Shown here in pieces: positions 27,948 through 38,467 of a DNA stretch of 64,000 bases. Positions within the stretch are counted from its first letter, which is position 1. Every line of letters starts with the position of its first letter. The stretch covers positions 1,736,001 through 1,800,000 of the forward strand of contig JAJXRY010000001.1 of assembly GCA_021628825.1 (NCBI GenBank), in the 5' to 3' direction. Source of the stretch: Lachnospiraceae bacterium. GTDB lineage: Bacteria > Bacillota > Clostridia > Lachnospirales > Lachnospiraceae. The notes under the pieces were generated by a model, which searched no databases, was not told where the DNA came from, and worked only from the letters and a program-made list of their open reading frames with translations. A program made the translations under genes and the position numbers.

Positions 27948-29526
27948 CTAAACTGCCTTAAAAAATCTTGCCTTCATCGCATATTCCTTAGGAACTCTCA
28001 TTGTTAAAAGGCTGGTCTTGTCAAATGCCTTAAGACTCTTCACGGAAACCACCTCAGCATCGCATATGACCTTTCCGTCTCTTCCAAGTCCTTTTCCCTT
28101 AGTACCCTCCACCGGTAATGGTAAGAATTCATAGGGAAGCGTGACCGTTGCCGTACCGTCTCCACAATCCTCATCCACAAGGAAGATTGCCTGACCGGAA
28201 CAGCTCGCCACACACATTCCACAGTTGATACAATCCGCCCCTTTCACTGCGATGGGAAGAGAGGTAATGTTTGCTCCAATTGAGATACATCCTTTCCTGC
28301 AGGCATCCTGACACGGATTACAGGGGATATTCTGTGTACACTCGATAACAGGATGTACTCCTGACCTGTGCGTTACTCCCGGGAACCGTTCTATTTCCTC
28401 ATCTGCCACATAGCCATGCAGCAGTAAATTCTCTGAAATTGCAATTCCTTCCTCAGTCTGTTCAATTGCCTTTCCCCTGTTCTTTGGTGCAAACATTCCC
28501 TGCCTGAGTCCGTCAAGCGCCAGATCAAGTGCTGCAAGCTCCGTATCCAGATCCTTCTTTTCTATATATCCCAGATATTCCGCAGCTGCAATCCCTGCCA
28601 TACGTCCTTCAATCATCGCTGAGGAAGCCTCTTCGATTCCGGATACGTCTCCTGCAACAAATACTCCCGGAAGGGAGGTTCTGCCATATTCATCGCAGAT
28701 AGGTACCTGACCTCCACGTTTGGGATTGTCCTCCATCTTACAGCCTGCCATCTTCAAAAAGCTGTGACATAGGCGAAAGTCCGACCGCAAGACAAATGGT
28801 ATCTACATCAAAATGCTTTTCCGTACCGGGAATAAACTGAAAGCTGCTGTCTACCTCTGCAATGGTGACTCCGGTCACGCATTCCTCTCCCTCTGCCTTT
28901 ACAATCGTATGAGATAAATAAAACGGTACTCCGGTACGTGCTACCTTTGCGGCATGTACGCCATAGCCGCCTACTCTCGGTGCGGCATCAACAAGTGCTA
29001 CGACCTCACATCCACACTGCTCAAGCTGGAAGGAAACGACAAGTCCTACATTTCCGGAACCGAGCATTAAAACCTTCTTTCCGGGAAGTACACCATGAAG
29101 GTTCATCATCGTCTGCGCTGCCCCTGCTCCAATAACCCCCGGTAAGGTCCAGCCCGGAAAGGTAACCATATTTTCAGCGGCTCCGGTTGCAATTATGATT
29201 GCATTCCCCTTAAAATGCTCTATCTCACCGCCTCTTTTAACAACAACCTCCTTATCCTGATACAGACCTATTACAGTCGCATTCAGTACAACTTCGACTC
29301 CCGCTTCATCTGCCTCATCCAAAAGCTGCTGCCCGATGACAAAGCCCCTGACCTTCGCCCGGTGCTCCCTGGAGCCGAAAAACTTATGGATCTGTTTAAA
29401 CAGCTGTCCTCCCGGCTTTTCATTTTCGTCAAAAATAACTACCTTAAGTCCTCTCTTTGCAGCCTCGATCCCTGCCGATAATCCGGAAGGTCCGGCTCCT
29501 ACTATGATCAAATCATATCTCTTCAT
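27948..29526 (-). CDS. FAD/NAD oxidoreductase with two 4Fe-4S sites, dehydrogenase alpha subunit (frameshifted)
   Basis: About 525 residues joined. N-terminus MKRYDLIIVGAGPSGLSAGI (FAD loop), GNAIIIATGAAENMV, second nucleotide loop VLMLGSGNVGLVVSFQ and GVFVAGDVSGIEEASSAM. Then Cys clusters IPCNPCQDACRKGC and DCINCGMCVASC for two [4Fe-4S] centres. One shift at the TTTTT/GAAGATGG site near 28752 (SQLF then KMAGCKM). Homologous to HcnB/OoxA/SoxA-type alpha subunits, but with an added 4Fe-4S module, which suits an anaerobe using ferredoxin or NAD instead of oxygen (inference). Confidence 0.88.
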
Positions 29527-29563
29527 GTCAATCTCCTTCCCCAGTCCTTTCGGTTACTGCTCA

Positions 29564-29881
29564 TCAAACGGGTGATCCGATACCCCCGTATTGAGTACGT
29601 ACATCCATTCCCGCTGCAAGTGGTGTAATGCAGGTTCTGACATTGGGCTCACCGTTCACAACCATGACACAATCCGTACATCTTCCTATTGCACAGAAGA
29701 TTCCTCTTGGCTTGTGTTCCTTCTGGGTATATCTGTGCACCATCACACCTGCTGCCTTTAATGCTGCGGCGATTGGTTCCCCCTCATAGCCTTCGATCTC
29801 TTTTCCATCAAATGTAAACTTTACTAATTCACCCTTTTCCTGAACTCCAAGTATCGGGTGCTCCTTTATTCTCTCTGACAT
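29564..29881 (-). CDS. (2Fe-2S)-binding small subunit, HcnA/SoxA N-domain-like
   Basis: 105 residues. VKFTFDGKEIEGYEGEPIAA, then IFCAIGRCTDCVMVVNGEPN and VRTCITP, with C-x4-C-x2-C and a distal Cys ligating a plant-type [2Fe-2S] centre. Gamma subunit of the dehydrogenase set. The C-terminus is uncertain: the C5 run at 29582-29586 decides between ending at 29564 (YGGIGSPV) or at 29554 (YGVSDHPFDEQ). The second looks more like the family. RBS AGGAGGTCTGTT. Confidence 0.87.
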   Translation of the reverse strand: MSERIKEHPILGVQEKGELVKFTFDGKEIEGYEGEPIAAALKAAGVMVHRYTQKEHKPRGIFCAIGRCTDCVMVVNGEPNVRTCITPLAAGMDVRTQYGGIGSPV

Positions 29882-29908
29882 AACAGACCTCCTTTTGCTA
29901 ACCTCTAT

Positions 29909-31053
29909 CTACGCCAAATCCGGCTTTTCCCAAAGTCTGAGTTTCTGTCCCAGATGAAGCTCCATGGCTTTCTCATAACAACGCTTTCCCCATGCCACAT
30001 CCTCAACCGGCATTCCTCCGACCGAGAAAATCACTACCTGCTCATCGGATTCTCTTCCTTTCCGCTTACCGGAAATAATATCTCCCAGATCATACATATC
30101 ACTTTTTTCAATAAGTCCGTCATGGATCATATCGGTAAACTTGGAGCCTATAATGTTATTTGCCCCAAAGGACGGATACGGAAATTCCTCGGCCCAGGCT
30201 TCGTATAAAGCCGTGTTATCCACAACAAGCCTGCACTTATCGGTATCTGCCATATATCCTGCATCCAGCTCAAAGCAGCTGACTCCGATGATCAGGGCTC
30301 CCGGCCTGATCCATTCACCCTTTACAAGCGGATACGTGCTCGGATCGGTATTTCCTGAATTGGCAAAGGATAGAACATCTGTATCCCTTACCAGCTCTTC
30401 CACGGTATCTACCGCCCGTATCACCGGAATATCGGGATATTTTACTTTTGCATATTCTATAAATGCATCCAGGGATTTCTGTCCCCTTCCTTTTACCTTG
30501 ATTTCCCTGATATCCGGACACTCGGCCAGGATCGCAGCGAGTGATGTTTTTTTCCCATAACTCCCGGTCCGCAGATTCCGCAGACTGCTGCATGCTTTGG
30601 TGCCAGATACCGTGCTCCTACCCCCGGTATTGCACCGGTTCTCATTGCACTTAAAATATTTGCAGACATCAGTGCAATGGGTGCACCTGTGTCCTTATCG
30701 TTTAACATTACGGTGAGAATGGAACGGGGAAGTCCTTTGGTCTTATTATTGCTGTTGCTTCCATACCATTTCATTCCTGCCAGATCAAAAGAGCCTCCAA
30801 TATACGCCGGCATTGCCATAAATCTTCTGTCATCCCCTTCATCAAGCGGCATATTGGGAAACGGAGATTTCTTCGGAAAGGATACCTGACTTCCATGGGA
30901 ATTGTGATTCTCACCACCCATCACATAATCTCCCACATTCAGGCACCTGATTACCTCCTCCATGGCATCAATGCATGCCGGCATGTCTTTTACACCAGCC
31001 TTTATCATGTCTTCCTCTGACAAAAAAACAAAGTCAATTTCTGGATATGCCAT
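29909..31053 (-). CDS. ornithine cyclodeaminase/mu-crystallin family protein 1 (frameshifted)
   Basis: About 381 residues. N-terminus MAYPEIDFVFLSEEDMIKAG, RRFMAMPAYIGGSFDLAG, MKWYGSNSNNKTKGLPRSI, MSANILSAMRTGAIPGVGAR, then a Rossmann start GICGPGVMGKK. The A7 run at 30548-30554 breaks the frame; the next reads TSLAAILAECPDIREIKVKG. Members of this long subgroup are filed as ornithine cyclodeaminase or as tyramine oxidase subunit B, so the reaction is uncertain (NAD-dependent imine chemistry is likely). First gene of the dehydrogenase operon; RBS ATAGGAGGAATCAGAT. Confidence 0.85.
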
Positions 31054-31159
31054 ATCTGATTCCTCCTATCGTGATTTAATCTCTTTCTAAAATAAAGAGT
31101 TCGCCTGCGGACGCTTCGCGCGCGAGCGGTGTTGCAAAAGCAACTAATTTCTTATAAAG

Positions 31160-31208
31160 CAAAACAAAAGCAGAGGAACTGATATCATGCGTCAGCTCCG
31201 TTGCTTTT
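31160..31208 (-). terminator. terminator of the polyamine operon
   Basis: AAAAGCAGAGGAACTGA (31166-31182) pairs with TCAGCTCCGTTGCTTTT (31192-31208). On the minus strand the stem is followed by TTTTGTTTTGC. It separates the agmatine deiminase operon from the second cyclodeaminase-like gene. Confidence 0.85.
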
Positions 31209-31289
31209 GATGTACTTACTTTACTTCAAAAATCATACCTGTTCAATTACCACGTTTTTGCCAATTTTTCTACTACTTTCAGGTTATAT

Positions 31290-32429
31290 CTAATACTTTT
31301 TAATTACAAAACCATACTCCTGTCTGTATGTAACAGCCGGTAACTGCTGGGTAATACAGTGAATATTTCCTCCACCAAATACGATTTCCCTGGTTCTGAC
31401 TCCTACCACTTCCCTGTCGGGATAAATTGCCTTAAGCTGTGAAATCGCAAGTGCGTCATTCCCGTCATCGTATTGGGGCACAATCACTCCCTGATTGGTG
31501 ACAAGATAATTGAGATAGGATGCAATGCATAACTCACCGTTTTTCCGTGGGATCGTTCCGGCAACCCTGTCAATCGTATCCGCCCCTTCCAAAAGAACGG
31601 GTTTTAACGGAGTACACACCTTATGTACCTTAAGCTTCCGTCCTTTTGCATCCGTCATTTCCATTAATGCCCGGTAATTCTCCTGTGCCACCGGATAGAA
31701 CGGATCTGTCGGATCCTCCGTATAAATGCACGCAACCTCACCCGGCCTTACAAAGCATGCCACATCATCCACATGACCGTTCGTTTCCTCCGGATCAATT
31801 CCATCCTTAAGCCACAGTACCTTCTCACAGCCTAAATATTCTTTTAGTCTTTCCTCAATCTCTGCCTTGGATAAATGCGGGTTTCTCCCATTGGAAAGCA
31901 GGCACATCTGCGTAGTCAGAACGGCTCCTTCCCCGTCAACATGAAAACTGCCGCCCTCGAGCACAAAAATCATCCAGCCGGTAGCTGTCCGTATCTTCCA
32001 GTTCACAGATTTTTACCCGCAACGGCATCATCGGCATCCCATGGAAAATACAAGCAGTCCACAAGCCCTCCCCAGGCATTAAATGCCCAGTCACAGGCGC
32101 GCCTTCCACCCTTGTCATTTACCAGAAATGTAGGCCCGCAGTCTCTGCACCAGGCATCATCCGAGCTCATTTCAATCACCCGGATATTCTCCGGGAGACG
32201 CGCTCTGGCATTTGCATACTGCCTGCTGCTTACCAGCATTGTCACCGGAGTAAAAACGGCTGATCGCCTTTGCCACATTGGTATAAGCCTCCTGTGCAGG
32301 CTTTGCTCCATCGCGCCAGTTATCTGTTCTTTCCGGCCATATCATATAGATTCTTTCCTGCGGTTCAAACTCTCCCGGCATCCGATAGCCATCCTGTTTC
32401 GGAGTTGTATCCGTAATTCTCCCGGCCAT
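31290..32429 (-). CDS. aguA: agmatine deiminase (frameshifted)
   Basis: About 378 residues. Hallmarks: MPGEFEPQERIYMIWPERTD, NWRDGAKPAQEAYTNVAKAI, MSSDDAWCRDCGPTFLVND, GGLVDCLYFPWD, LEGGSFHVDGEG, DPEETNGHVDDVACFVRPGE, and the catalytic Cys in GGGNIHCITQQ near the end. These define the agmatine/peptidylarginine deiminase (PPAD) fold. Shifts near 32240 and 32005-32015 only. Reaction: agmatine plus water to N-carbamoylputrescine plus ammonia. Lies 12 bases after the amidase gene that uses its product. Confidence 0.93.
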
Positions 32430-32441
32430 TCCTTCACTCTC

Positions 32442-33302
32442 CTACCTTCCGTGTATTAAAAGCGTTTTGTACATCTCCGGCCGTCTGTCCCTGAATATTC
32501 CCCACTCTCTTCTTTCTTTTGCCAGCGCATCAAAATCAAATTCATGTACAAGCACAGTCTCTGTATGATCATCTGCCTGTTCCACAAGTTCTCCATGATT
32601 GTCGGCAATAAAGGAGCATCCGTAAAAGGTCATTTCTGACTCTTCCTCTGTCTCTTTTCCTATTCTGTTCGAGGCGATTACCGGCATCATATTGGCTGCT
32701 GCGTGTCCCACCATGACATTTCTCCAGTGTACGTGGGAATCCTTCCCGAGCGTCGGCTCTGAACCAATGGCGGTCGGAAAAAGCAGGATTTCAGCTCCAA
32801 GCAGTGCCAGGCTTCTTGCTGTCTCCGGAAACCACTGATCCCAGCATATTCCGACACCGATCCTGCCGTATTTTGTATTCCAGACCTTAAATCCCGTATC
32901 TCCCGGTGTAAAATAAAATTTTTCAGCATATGGCAGACCATCCGGTATATGTGTTTTTCTGTATACTCCAAGAATTTCCCCATCTGCATCAATAACTGCA
33001 ACCGAATTAAACTGGGTATTTCCGGCTCTTTCAAAAAAACTGACCGGAAGCACAACATCAAGCTCCCTGGCAACTTTTCTGAAATGATTTACCGCCGGAT
33101 TTTCCTCCGGCGGTTTTGCAAGTTCCAGGTATTCAAATTTTTGAAGCTGGCAGAAATATGGCGTTTCAAACAGTTCCTGAAGCAGAATAATCTTCGCTCC
33201 CTGCTCTGCCGCCTGACGGATCAGCCCATCTGCCTTTACCAGTGTTTCTTCCGTATTCCAACTGCAGCTCATCTGGGTTACTGCTACCTTTACATTTCTC
33301 AT
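32442..33302 (-). CDS. aguB: N-carbamoylputrescine amidase
   Basis: 286 residues, intact nitrilase-superfamily enzyme. Start MRNVKVAVTQMSCSWNTEET after AGAAGGGAACAACG; the open frame runs further upstream but without a site. Catalytic triad E43 (LLQELFET), K116 (VYRKTHIP), C153 (GVGICWDQWFPE). FPTAIGSEP and DSHVHWRNVMVGHAAAN are typical of AguB. Converts N-carbamoylputrescine to putrescine, CO2 and ammonia, completing agmatine to putrescine conversion with AguA. Confidence 0.95.
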   Translation of the reverse strand: MRNVKVAVTQMSCSWNTEETLVKADGLIRQAAEQGAKIILLQELFETPYFCQLQKFEYLELAKPPEENPAVNHFRKVARELDVVLPVSFFERAGNTQFNSVAVIDADGEILGVYRKTHIPDGLPYAEKFYFTPGDTGFKVWNTKYGRIGVGICWDQWFPETARSLALLGAEILLFPTAIGSEPTLGKDSHVHWRNVMVGHAAANMMPVIASNRIGKETEEESEMTFYGCSFIADNHGELVEQADDHTETVLVHEFDFDALAKERREWGIFRDRRPEMYKTLLIHGR

Positions 33303-33355
33303 CGTTGTTCCCTTCTGCAAAAAGACTATTATTTCCTCTGATAATTGCCCGGATT

Positions 33356-34513
33356 TTACTTCATGTACGGTGCATCCCAAAGATTCAGTGAAGTGCCCAG
33401 ACCTTTTTCCAGGGCTCTTTGGTAACAGTCGTAGCCCCAGGACAGATCCTCCAATGGCATACCTCCGATTGAGCACATCACGATTTCATCATGATCTTTT
33501 CTGCCATCGGATTTTCCGTTTACAATATCGCACAGGTTAATGACCTGCTCTCTTTGTACCTGTCCCGTCTTTACCAGATGTACGAAATGGATTCCCATGA
33601 TTACCCATTCCCTTTTATTTCCAAACGCATCCACCGGTCCTCTTGCGATAAAATTATTCAGATACTTCTGATACATTCCATAATTGTCTACCACCATTGT
33701 GGTATTCTTAAAATCTTCATATTTCCGATAGAGGAAGGAACCCATACTGAATACCGTTGCTCCCTTTTTGAACCATTCCAACTTGAATTCTTCCATGTTT
33801 TCTTTGGTAACAGACATGGCTTCCGATACCACATCTGCATCACGACAGGCTTCCTCTAAGCTGTCACAGATGACAATCTCTTTTACCTGCGGATAGGTTT
33901 CCTCAATAAATTCCTTCATTGCAAGCGCTGTCTTTGACTTTGAAGAGCTTCCTCTTATTTTAATCTTTTGAATATTGGGAAGGACTTCCATATAACACAT
34001 CAGGGCACACTTATTGATAACGCCCGGTCCAAGCAGGGACAACACCTCGGAATCTTTATTGGCAAAATAAGTGGCTGCCATGGCCGGCATCGCTCCCGTC
34101 CGCATAGCGGACAGAAGGTTTGCCGACATAATCGCCTTAGGAGCTCCGGTATCGACATCGGACAGGGTTACCATCAGAATGGATCTGGGTAGCCCAAGAG
34201 CAGCATTGTGGCTGTTTGAGCCATAAAATTTCTGCCCTGCTATATGGAATCTTCCGCCTAAATATGCCGGCATTGCCATAAATCTTCTGTCCGGTCCGTC
34301 ATCCAGGGGAAAGCCCTCGATATCGGATTTCTGTGGGAAGTTCATCTGCAGGCCATGCTCATCTGCATTGGGACCTCCCAGTAAGAAATCCTTTTTTCCA
34401 AAAAGCTCCATGGTATCTCTCATTGTTTCTATACATCCTGCTGCATCCAATACTCCGGCTTCTATCATGTCCTTTTCATTCAGATACAGAAAATCAATCT
34501 TTGGATAACCCAT
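33356..34513 (-). CDS. ornithine cyclodeaminase/mu-crystallin family protein 2
   Basis: 385 residues, intact, closely related to the protein at 29909-31053 (shared RRFMAMPAYxGG, YGSNSxN, GLPRSIL and MSANxLSAMRTGA segments). Rossmann region SLLGPGVINKCALM. Starts MGYPKIDFLYLNEKDM after GTGAGGAATTGCAA. Sits between PotD and AguB in the uptake/agmatine operon. Two divergent paralogues in neighbouring operons suggest a hetero-oligomer or two successive steps on related imines; neither is shown by the sequence. Confidence 0.88.
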   Translation of the reverse strand: MGYPKIDFLYLNEKDMIEAGVLDAAGCIETMRDTMELFGKKDFLLGGPNADEHGLQMNFPQKSDIEGFPLDDGPDRRFMAMPAYLGGRFHIAGQKFYGSNSHNAALGLPRSILMVTLSDVDTGAPKAIMSANLLSAMRTGAMPAMAATYFANKDSEVLSLLGPGVINKCALMCYMEVLPNIQKIKIRGSSSKSKTALAMKEFIEETYPQVKEIVICDSLEEACRDADVVSEAMSVTKENMEEFKLEWFKKGATVFSMGSFLYRKYEDFKNTTMVVDNYGMYQKYLNNFIARGPVDAFGNKREWVIMGIHFVHLVKTGQVQREQVINLCDIVNGKSDGRKDHDEIVMCSIGGMPLEDLSWGYDCYQRALEKGLGTSLNLWDAPYMK

Positions 34514-34551
34514 TTGCAATTCCTCACTTTTCTATTATTTTGAGTGAAGCC

Positions 34552-35607
34552 TTATTTCTTTAATTTCGTCCACATTTCATCATAGATTGCCAGGGTATCC
34601 GTATCGAGATAGCTGACAAATTCACCGCTCGAAATCACTTCTGCCGGTACATTCTTTGCTTCATTCTTCACATAGTCTCCTCCCATCATTTCAAGTGCAG
34701 TCTTGTTCGGGCACAGATAAGGGAAATCCTCAATATTCATCTTGGCTGCTTCTGCTGACAGCATGTAATTAATAAATTCCATTGCTGCATCATAATTTTT
34801 CGCACCCTTGGGAATTGCCCAGTTATCCAGGAACACATAGGCGCCTTCTGTAGGATATTCGATCTGGATATCCGGATTTTCATCCATGGCAAGCGCTGCC
34901 TCTGCCGACCACACCATTCCTACGGTACAATCCCCGGAACTAAGTGCTGATTTCGGAGAATCGGAATCATACAATTTTACATTATCCTTAAGTGTGAGCA
35001 GCTTTTCTTCCACCTGTGCCAGAGTATCCGGATCCGTCTCGTTCATGGATAAGCCCATGGAACGCTCCGTCATGCCGATTACCGCTCTGTAGTCATCCAG
35101 GACAACCAGCTGTCCCTTCAAAGAAGGATCAAACAGATCTGCATAGGATGTAATTTCCTTGTCTACCTTTGAAGTGTTCACTGCAATACAGGCCACACCG
35201 CCCTCATACGGAACACTGTACACATTGCCGGGATCATAGCTTTCATCCAGATAAGCGGGATCGATATTGGACAGATTGGTAAGCTTCTCCTTATCAAGCG
35301 CTTCCAGCTTATCCTGTGCAATCAGGTATTCCACCGCATAATCGGAAGGCAGAATCACATCATAAGTGCCTTCTGATTCGGATTTCAGCTTTGCAAGCAG
35401 ATCCTCATTTGAAGAATAGGTGGACACATTGACTTTAATGCCGGTAGCTTCCTCAAACCCGCTGAATGCTGAGTCCGAAACGTATTCGGTCCATACGAAC
35501 ACATTTACCTCACCCTTTGCACTATCCGTTCCCTTGCTTCCACATCCTGTCAGCATGGAACATACCATGATACCTGTCATTACCAGACCTAATAATCTTT
35601 TCTTCAT
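34552..35607 (-). CDS. potD: polyamine ABC transporter substrate-binding lipoprotein
   Basis: 351 residues, intact. Lipobox MLTGCGSKG with Cys 22, then NVFVWTEYVSDSAFSGFEEA, SYSSNEDLLAKLKSESEGTY, DVILPSDYAVEYL, GVACIAVNTSKVD and DNWAIPKGAKNYDAAMEFIN. The pattern fits PotD/PotF, which bind spermidine, putrescine or related amines. RBS AAGGAGGAGAAGATT. Last component of the PotABCD set; specificity for agmatine is plausible given the next genes but is inference. Confidence 0.93.
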   Translation of the reverse strand: MKKRLLGLVMTGIMVCSMLTGCGSKGTDSAKGEVNVFVWTEYVSDSAFSGFEEATGIKVNVSTYSSNEDLLAKLKSESEGTYDVILPSDYAVEYLIAQDKLEALDKEKLTNLSNIDPAYLDESYDPGNVYSVPYEGGVACIAVNTSKVDKEITSYADLFDPSLKGQLVVLDDYRAVIGMTERSMGLSMNETDPDTLAQVEEKLLTLKDNVKLYDSDSPKSALSSGDCTVGMVWSAEAALAMDENPDIQIEYPTEGAYVFLDNWAIPKGAKNYDAAMEFINYMLSAEAAKMNIEDFPYLCPNKTALEMMGGDYVKNEAKNVPAEVISSGEFVSYLDTDTLAIYDEMWTKLKK

Positions 35608-35629
35608 AATCTTCTCCTCCTTTTCAAAA

Positions 35630-36433
35630 CTATTGACGTACTTTCTTTTTAAACAAATCACCCTGTGTCAGTAATACAAACAGGATGGTTCCCACCAGAA
35701 TCAGTGTCGACAGGGCATTGACATCCGGTGCAACACCACTTTTTACACTTTCCATAACCTTGAGCGGATAGGTCTTCGTCTGACCATACACAAAATAACT
35801 GATAATCACATCATCTATGGATAAGGTAAATGCCAGCAGTGCTCCTCCTAAAATTCCCGGTGCAAGTACCGGAAGCGTAACCTCAAAAAAGGTTACCAGT
35901 CTGTTTGCCCCCAGATCCATACTGGCCTCCTCTATGGAGCTGTCATACCCGGCAAGCCTGGCCCTGACATTAAATATGACAAACGGGACACAGAAAGTTA
36001 CATGCGCCAGTATCAGGGTCAGCATACCTCTCGGAATATTAACCCTGGCAAATATCGTCAGCAAGGAAATACCAAGTACAATCTCCGGTATCACGACCGG
36101 TATATACAAAAGTCCATCAATCATTGCCTTTCCCTTGAATTTATACCGGTACATTCCGATTGCACCGAGAGTTCCTATGATTGTGGCAAGTAAGGTACTG
36201 ACCACCGCAATGATCATGGTATTTCCAAATGCTTCCAGTAAGGAAGTGTTGTCCCACAGCTTCACATACCAGTCAAGGGTAAAGCCCTTCCAGCTCATAT
36301 ATGGCTTTGTAGTTGTTGCATTAAAGGAATTTACCACAATAACCGATATGGGCAGAAACAGGAACAGATAAACCAGGGTACAAAATACAATGCTTAGTCT
36401 ATGATTTCTCTTTTCTTTCTTCTTTTTCTTCAT
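35630..36433 (-). CDS. potC: polyamine ABC transporter permease
   Basis: 267 residues, six TMs. KKKKKEKRNHRLSIVFCTLV start, then NSFNATTTKPYMSWKGFTLD, and the ATPase-docking EAA loop SSIEEASMDLGANRLVTFFE. DDVIISYFVYGQTKTYPLKV is typical of PotC/PotI. The start is ATG 36433, not the upstream in-frame ATG within potB. Gap to potB 13 bases. Confidence 0.93.
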   Translation of the reverse strand: MKKKKKEKRNHRLSIVFCTLVYLFLFLPISVIVVNSFNATTTKPYMSWKGFTLDWYVKLWDNTSLLEAFGNTMIIAVVSTLLATIIGTLGAIGMYRYKFKGKAMIDGLLYIPVVIPEIVLGISLLTIFARVNIPRGMLTLILAHVTFCVPFVIFNVRARLAGYDSSIEEASMDLGANRLVTFFEVTLPVLAPGILGGALLAFTLSIDDVIISYFVYGQTKTYPLKVMESVKSGVAPDVNALSTLILVGTILFVLLTQGDLFKKKVRQ

Positions 36434-36446
36434 TGAAGCACCCCTC

Positions 36447-37325
36447 CTATACACCAAGAGCGTCCATATCTCCGCCGAGCTTCTGGTAGATCTTGACCAG
36501 AATAAGTGTTACTACAATCAGAATGATGGATAACGCGGCTCCCAGCGGCCAGTTATTTCCACTCTGGAACTGCCTTTCAATCAGATTGCCGATCACGTCC
36601 GAATTGCCGCCACCCAGAATATCCGATACGAAGAAATATCCAAGACAGGGGATAAACACCATCAGGCTTCCTGAGAAAATGCCCCCCGATGTAAGTGGAA
36701 GTATGACCTCGAAAAAGGTTGCTGCAGGACGGGCTCCCAGATCGGAGGAAGCCTCTAATAAGGAACCGTCCAGTTTTTCTATGGCAGTGTACAACGGCAA
36801 AATCATAAACGGGATCAGACAGTACACCATACCAAGAATAGTGGTTCCCTGCTTGTAAAGAAGATCAACCGGCTCGCTTATAAGATGAAGCTTCATCAGC
36901 AGACCATTCAGCCAGCCACTGGTTCCGAGCAGATTTCTCCAGCCATAAATCCGGATCAGGGAATTCGTCCAGAACGGAATAATAACAAGCATATATAAAA
37001 TCTTTTTCTTTCTGCTCTTTGTACGCGCGATGATGTATGAAAACGGGTATCCGACAAGGATACAGATCAACGTTGTTATAAGCGCAATACCCATGGACTG
37101 TGCATAGATTCTTAAATAATCCGTATTGGCCAGTCTCACGTAATTCTGTACGGTAAACTGGAAGGTCACATTATAAAACTCATCAATTGAGCAAAAGCTC
37201 ATCACTGCCACATAAATCAGGGGGACCGCAATAAGCAGTACCATAAGCAGTGTAACCGGTCCGACGGTAATCAGCGCCGGAAGGGTATTGGAACGAAATT
37301 CATGATTTGTCTTCTTTTGCTTCAT
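36447..37325 (-). CDS. potB: polyamine ABC transporter permease
   Basis: 292 residues, six TMs. PALITVGPVTLLMVLLIAVP near the N-terminus, LAVYNGKIINGI-equivalent region as FMILPLYTAIEKLDGSLLEA with EAA motif EASSDLGARPAATFFEVILP, then ILGGGNSDVIGNLIERQF. Start ATG 37325 after TTAGGAGGTGTGTCCT. Intact; 12 bases after potA. Confidence 0.93.
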   Translation of the reverse strand: MKQKKTNHEFRSNTLPALITVGPVTLLMVLLIAVPLIYVAVMSFCSIDEFYNVTFQFTVQNYVRLANTDYLRIYAQSMGIALITTLICILVGYPFSYIIARTKSRKKKILYMLVIIPFWTNSLIRIYGWRNLLGTSGWLNGLLMKLHLISEPVDLLYKQGTTILGMVYCLIPFMILPLYTAIEKLDGSLLEASSDLGARPAATFFEVILPLTSGGIFSGSLMVFIPCLGYFFVSDILGGGNSDVIGNLIERQFQSGNNWPLGAALSIILIVVTLILVKIYQKLGGDMDALGV

Positions 37326-37337
37326 AGGACACACCTC

Positions 37338-38448
37338 CTAAGCCAACCGGATATTATTCAGTTCCTCAAATATATAATGGCTTTCATTATGAATTAATAC
37401 GGCATCCCCGGCTTCCCAATAGGGGAAACACCTGCTTCCTATTTCCGGTAATTCCTGTCCTGCAAGACGTTCAATCTTCAACTCATTTCCATTCGGAAGG
37501 GATACGATGCATTTCAATACAGAGCCCACATAGATGTAATCCTTTACCTGTGCCGTCAGTTCAAAGCCCTCTACCGGCTCCATGGCAAATTTCATTTTCT
37601 CCGGTCTCACTGAAATCGTAGCATATTCCAGCAGGGAAAAGTCCTCCGGGCATTTCACGGATACCGCTCCGTTCTCCAGTGTCAGTGTGGCGATGCCATT
37701 ATCTATTCTGGTAATACATCCATCATAGATGTTGGTCTCACCTATGAAGGTTGCTACAAACTTTGTTGCAGGATGCTCATAAATTTCTGCCGGTGTTGCC
37801 AGCTGGTCGATAATACCATCGTGCATTACAGCAATCCGGTCGCTCATGGTCAGCGCCTCTTCCTGATCATGGGTGACATATATGAATGTAATATTCAGCT
37901 TCTTCTGTAATCTTTTCAGTTCAAGCTGCATCTGTTTCCTCAGCTTCAGATCCAGTGCTCCCAATGGTTCATCCAGAAGAAGTACCCTCGGTCTGTTGAT
38001 CAGTGCTCTCGCAATGGCAACTCTCTGCTTCTGTCCTCCGGACATCTGCGCCGGATATCTTTTTTCAAACCCGCTCAGCTGGACCATCTCCATCATTTCA
38101 CAGACACGTTTCTTAATTTCTGCCTTCGGTACCTTCTTCATTTTTAATCCATATGCAATGTTGTCATATATTGTTTTGTGTGGAAAAAGTGCATAGGACT
38201 GAAATACCGTATTGACATTTCTTTCAAATGGCTCCTTATCCTCAACTCTCTCACCTTCCACCATAATGGTTCCCGTTGTCGGCTCTTCGAAACCGGCAAT
38301 CATTCTCAGTGTCGTTGTTTTTCCACAGCCGGAGGAACCCAGCAGCGTCAGGAATTCTCCCTCTTCTATGGAAAGATTCAGATCCTTCACCACATGATTG
38401 GTTCCATATATTTTTGTTTACACCTTCTATTTCAACAATCTTTCCCAT
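37338..38448 (-). CDS. potA: polyamine ABC transporter ATP-binding protein (frameshift near start)
   Basis: About 370 residues. Restored start ATG 38448: MGKIVEIEGVNKIYGTNHVV then KDLNLSIEEGEFLTLLG; the T5 run at 38411-38415 must be T4. Walker A GSSGCGKTTTLR, Q-loop FQSYALFPH, signature MSGGQKQRVAIARAL, Walker B LLLDEPLGALD, switch H YVTHDQEEAL, then a C-terminal TOBE domain (ISVRPEKMKFAMEP). Energises PotBC. 19 bases after the P-II gene. Confidence 0.93.
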
Positions 38449-38467
38449 GGAATCACCTCTCCATCTC

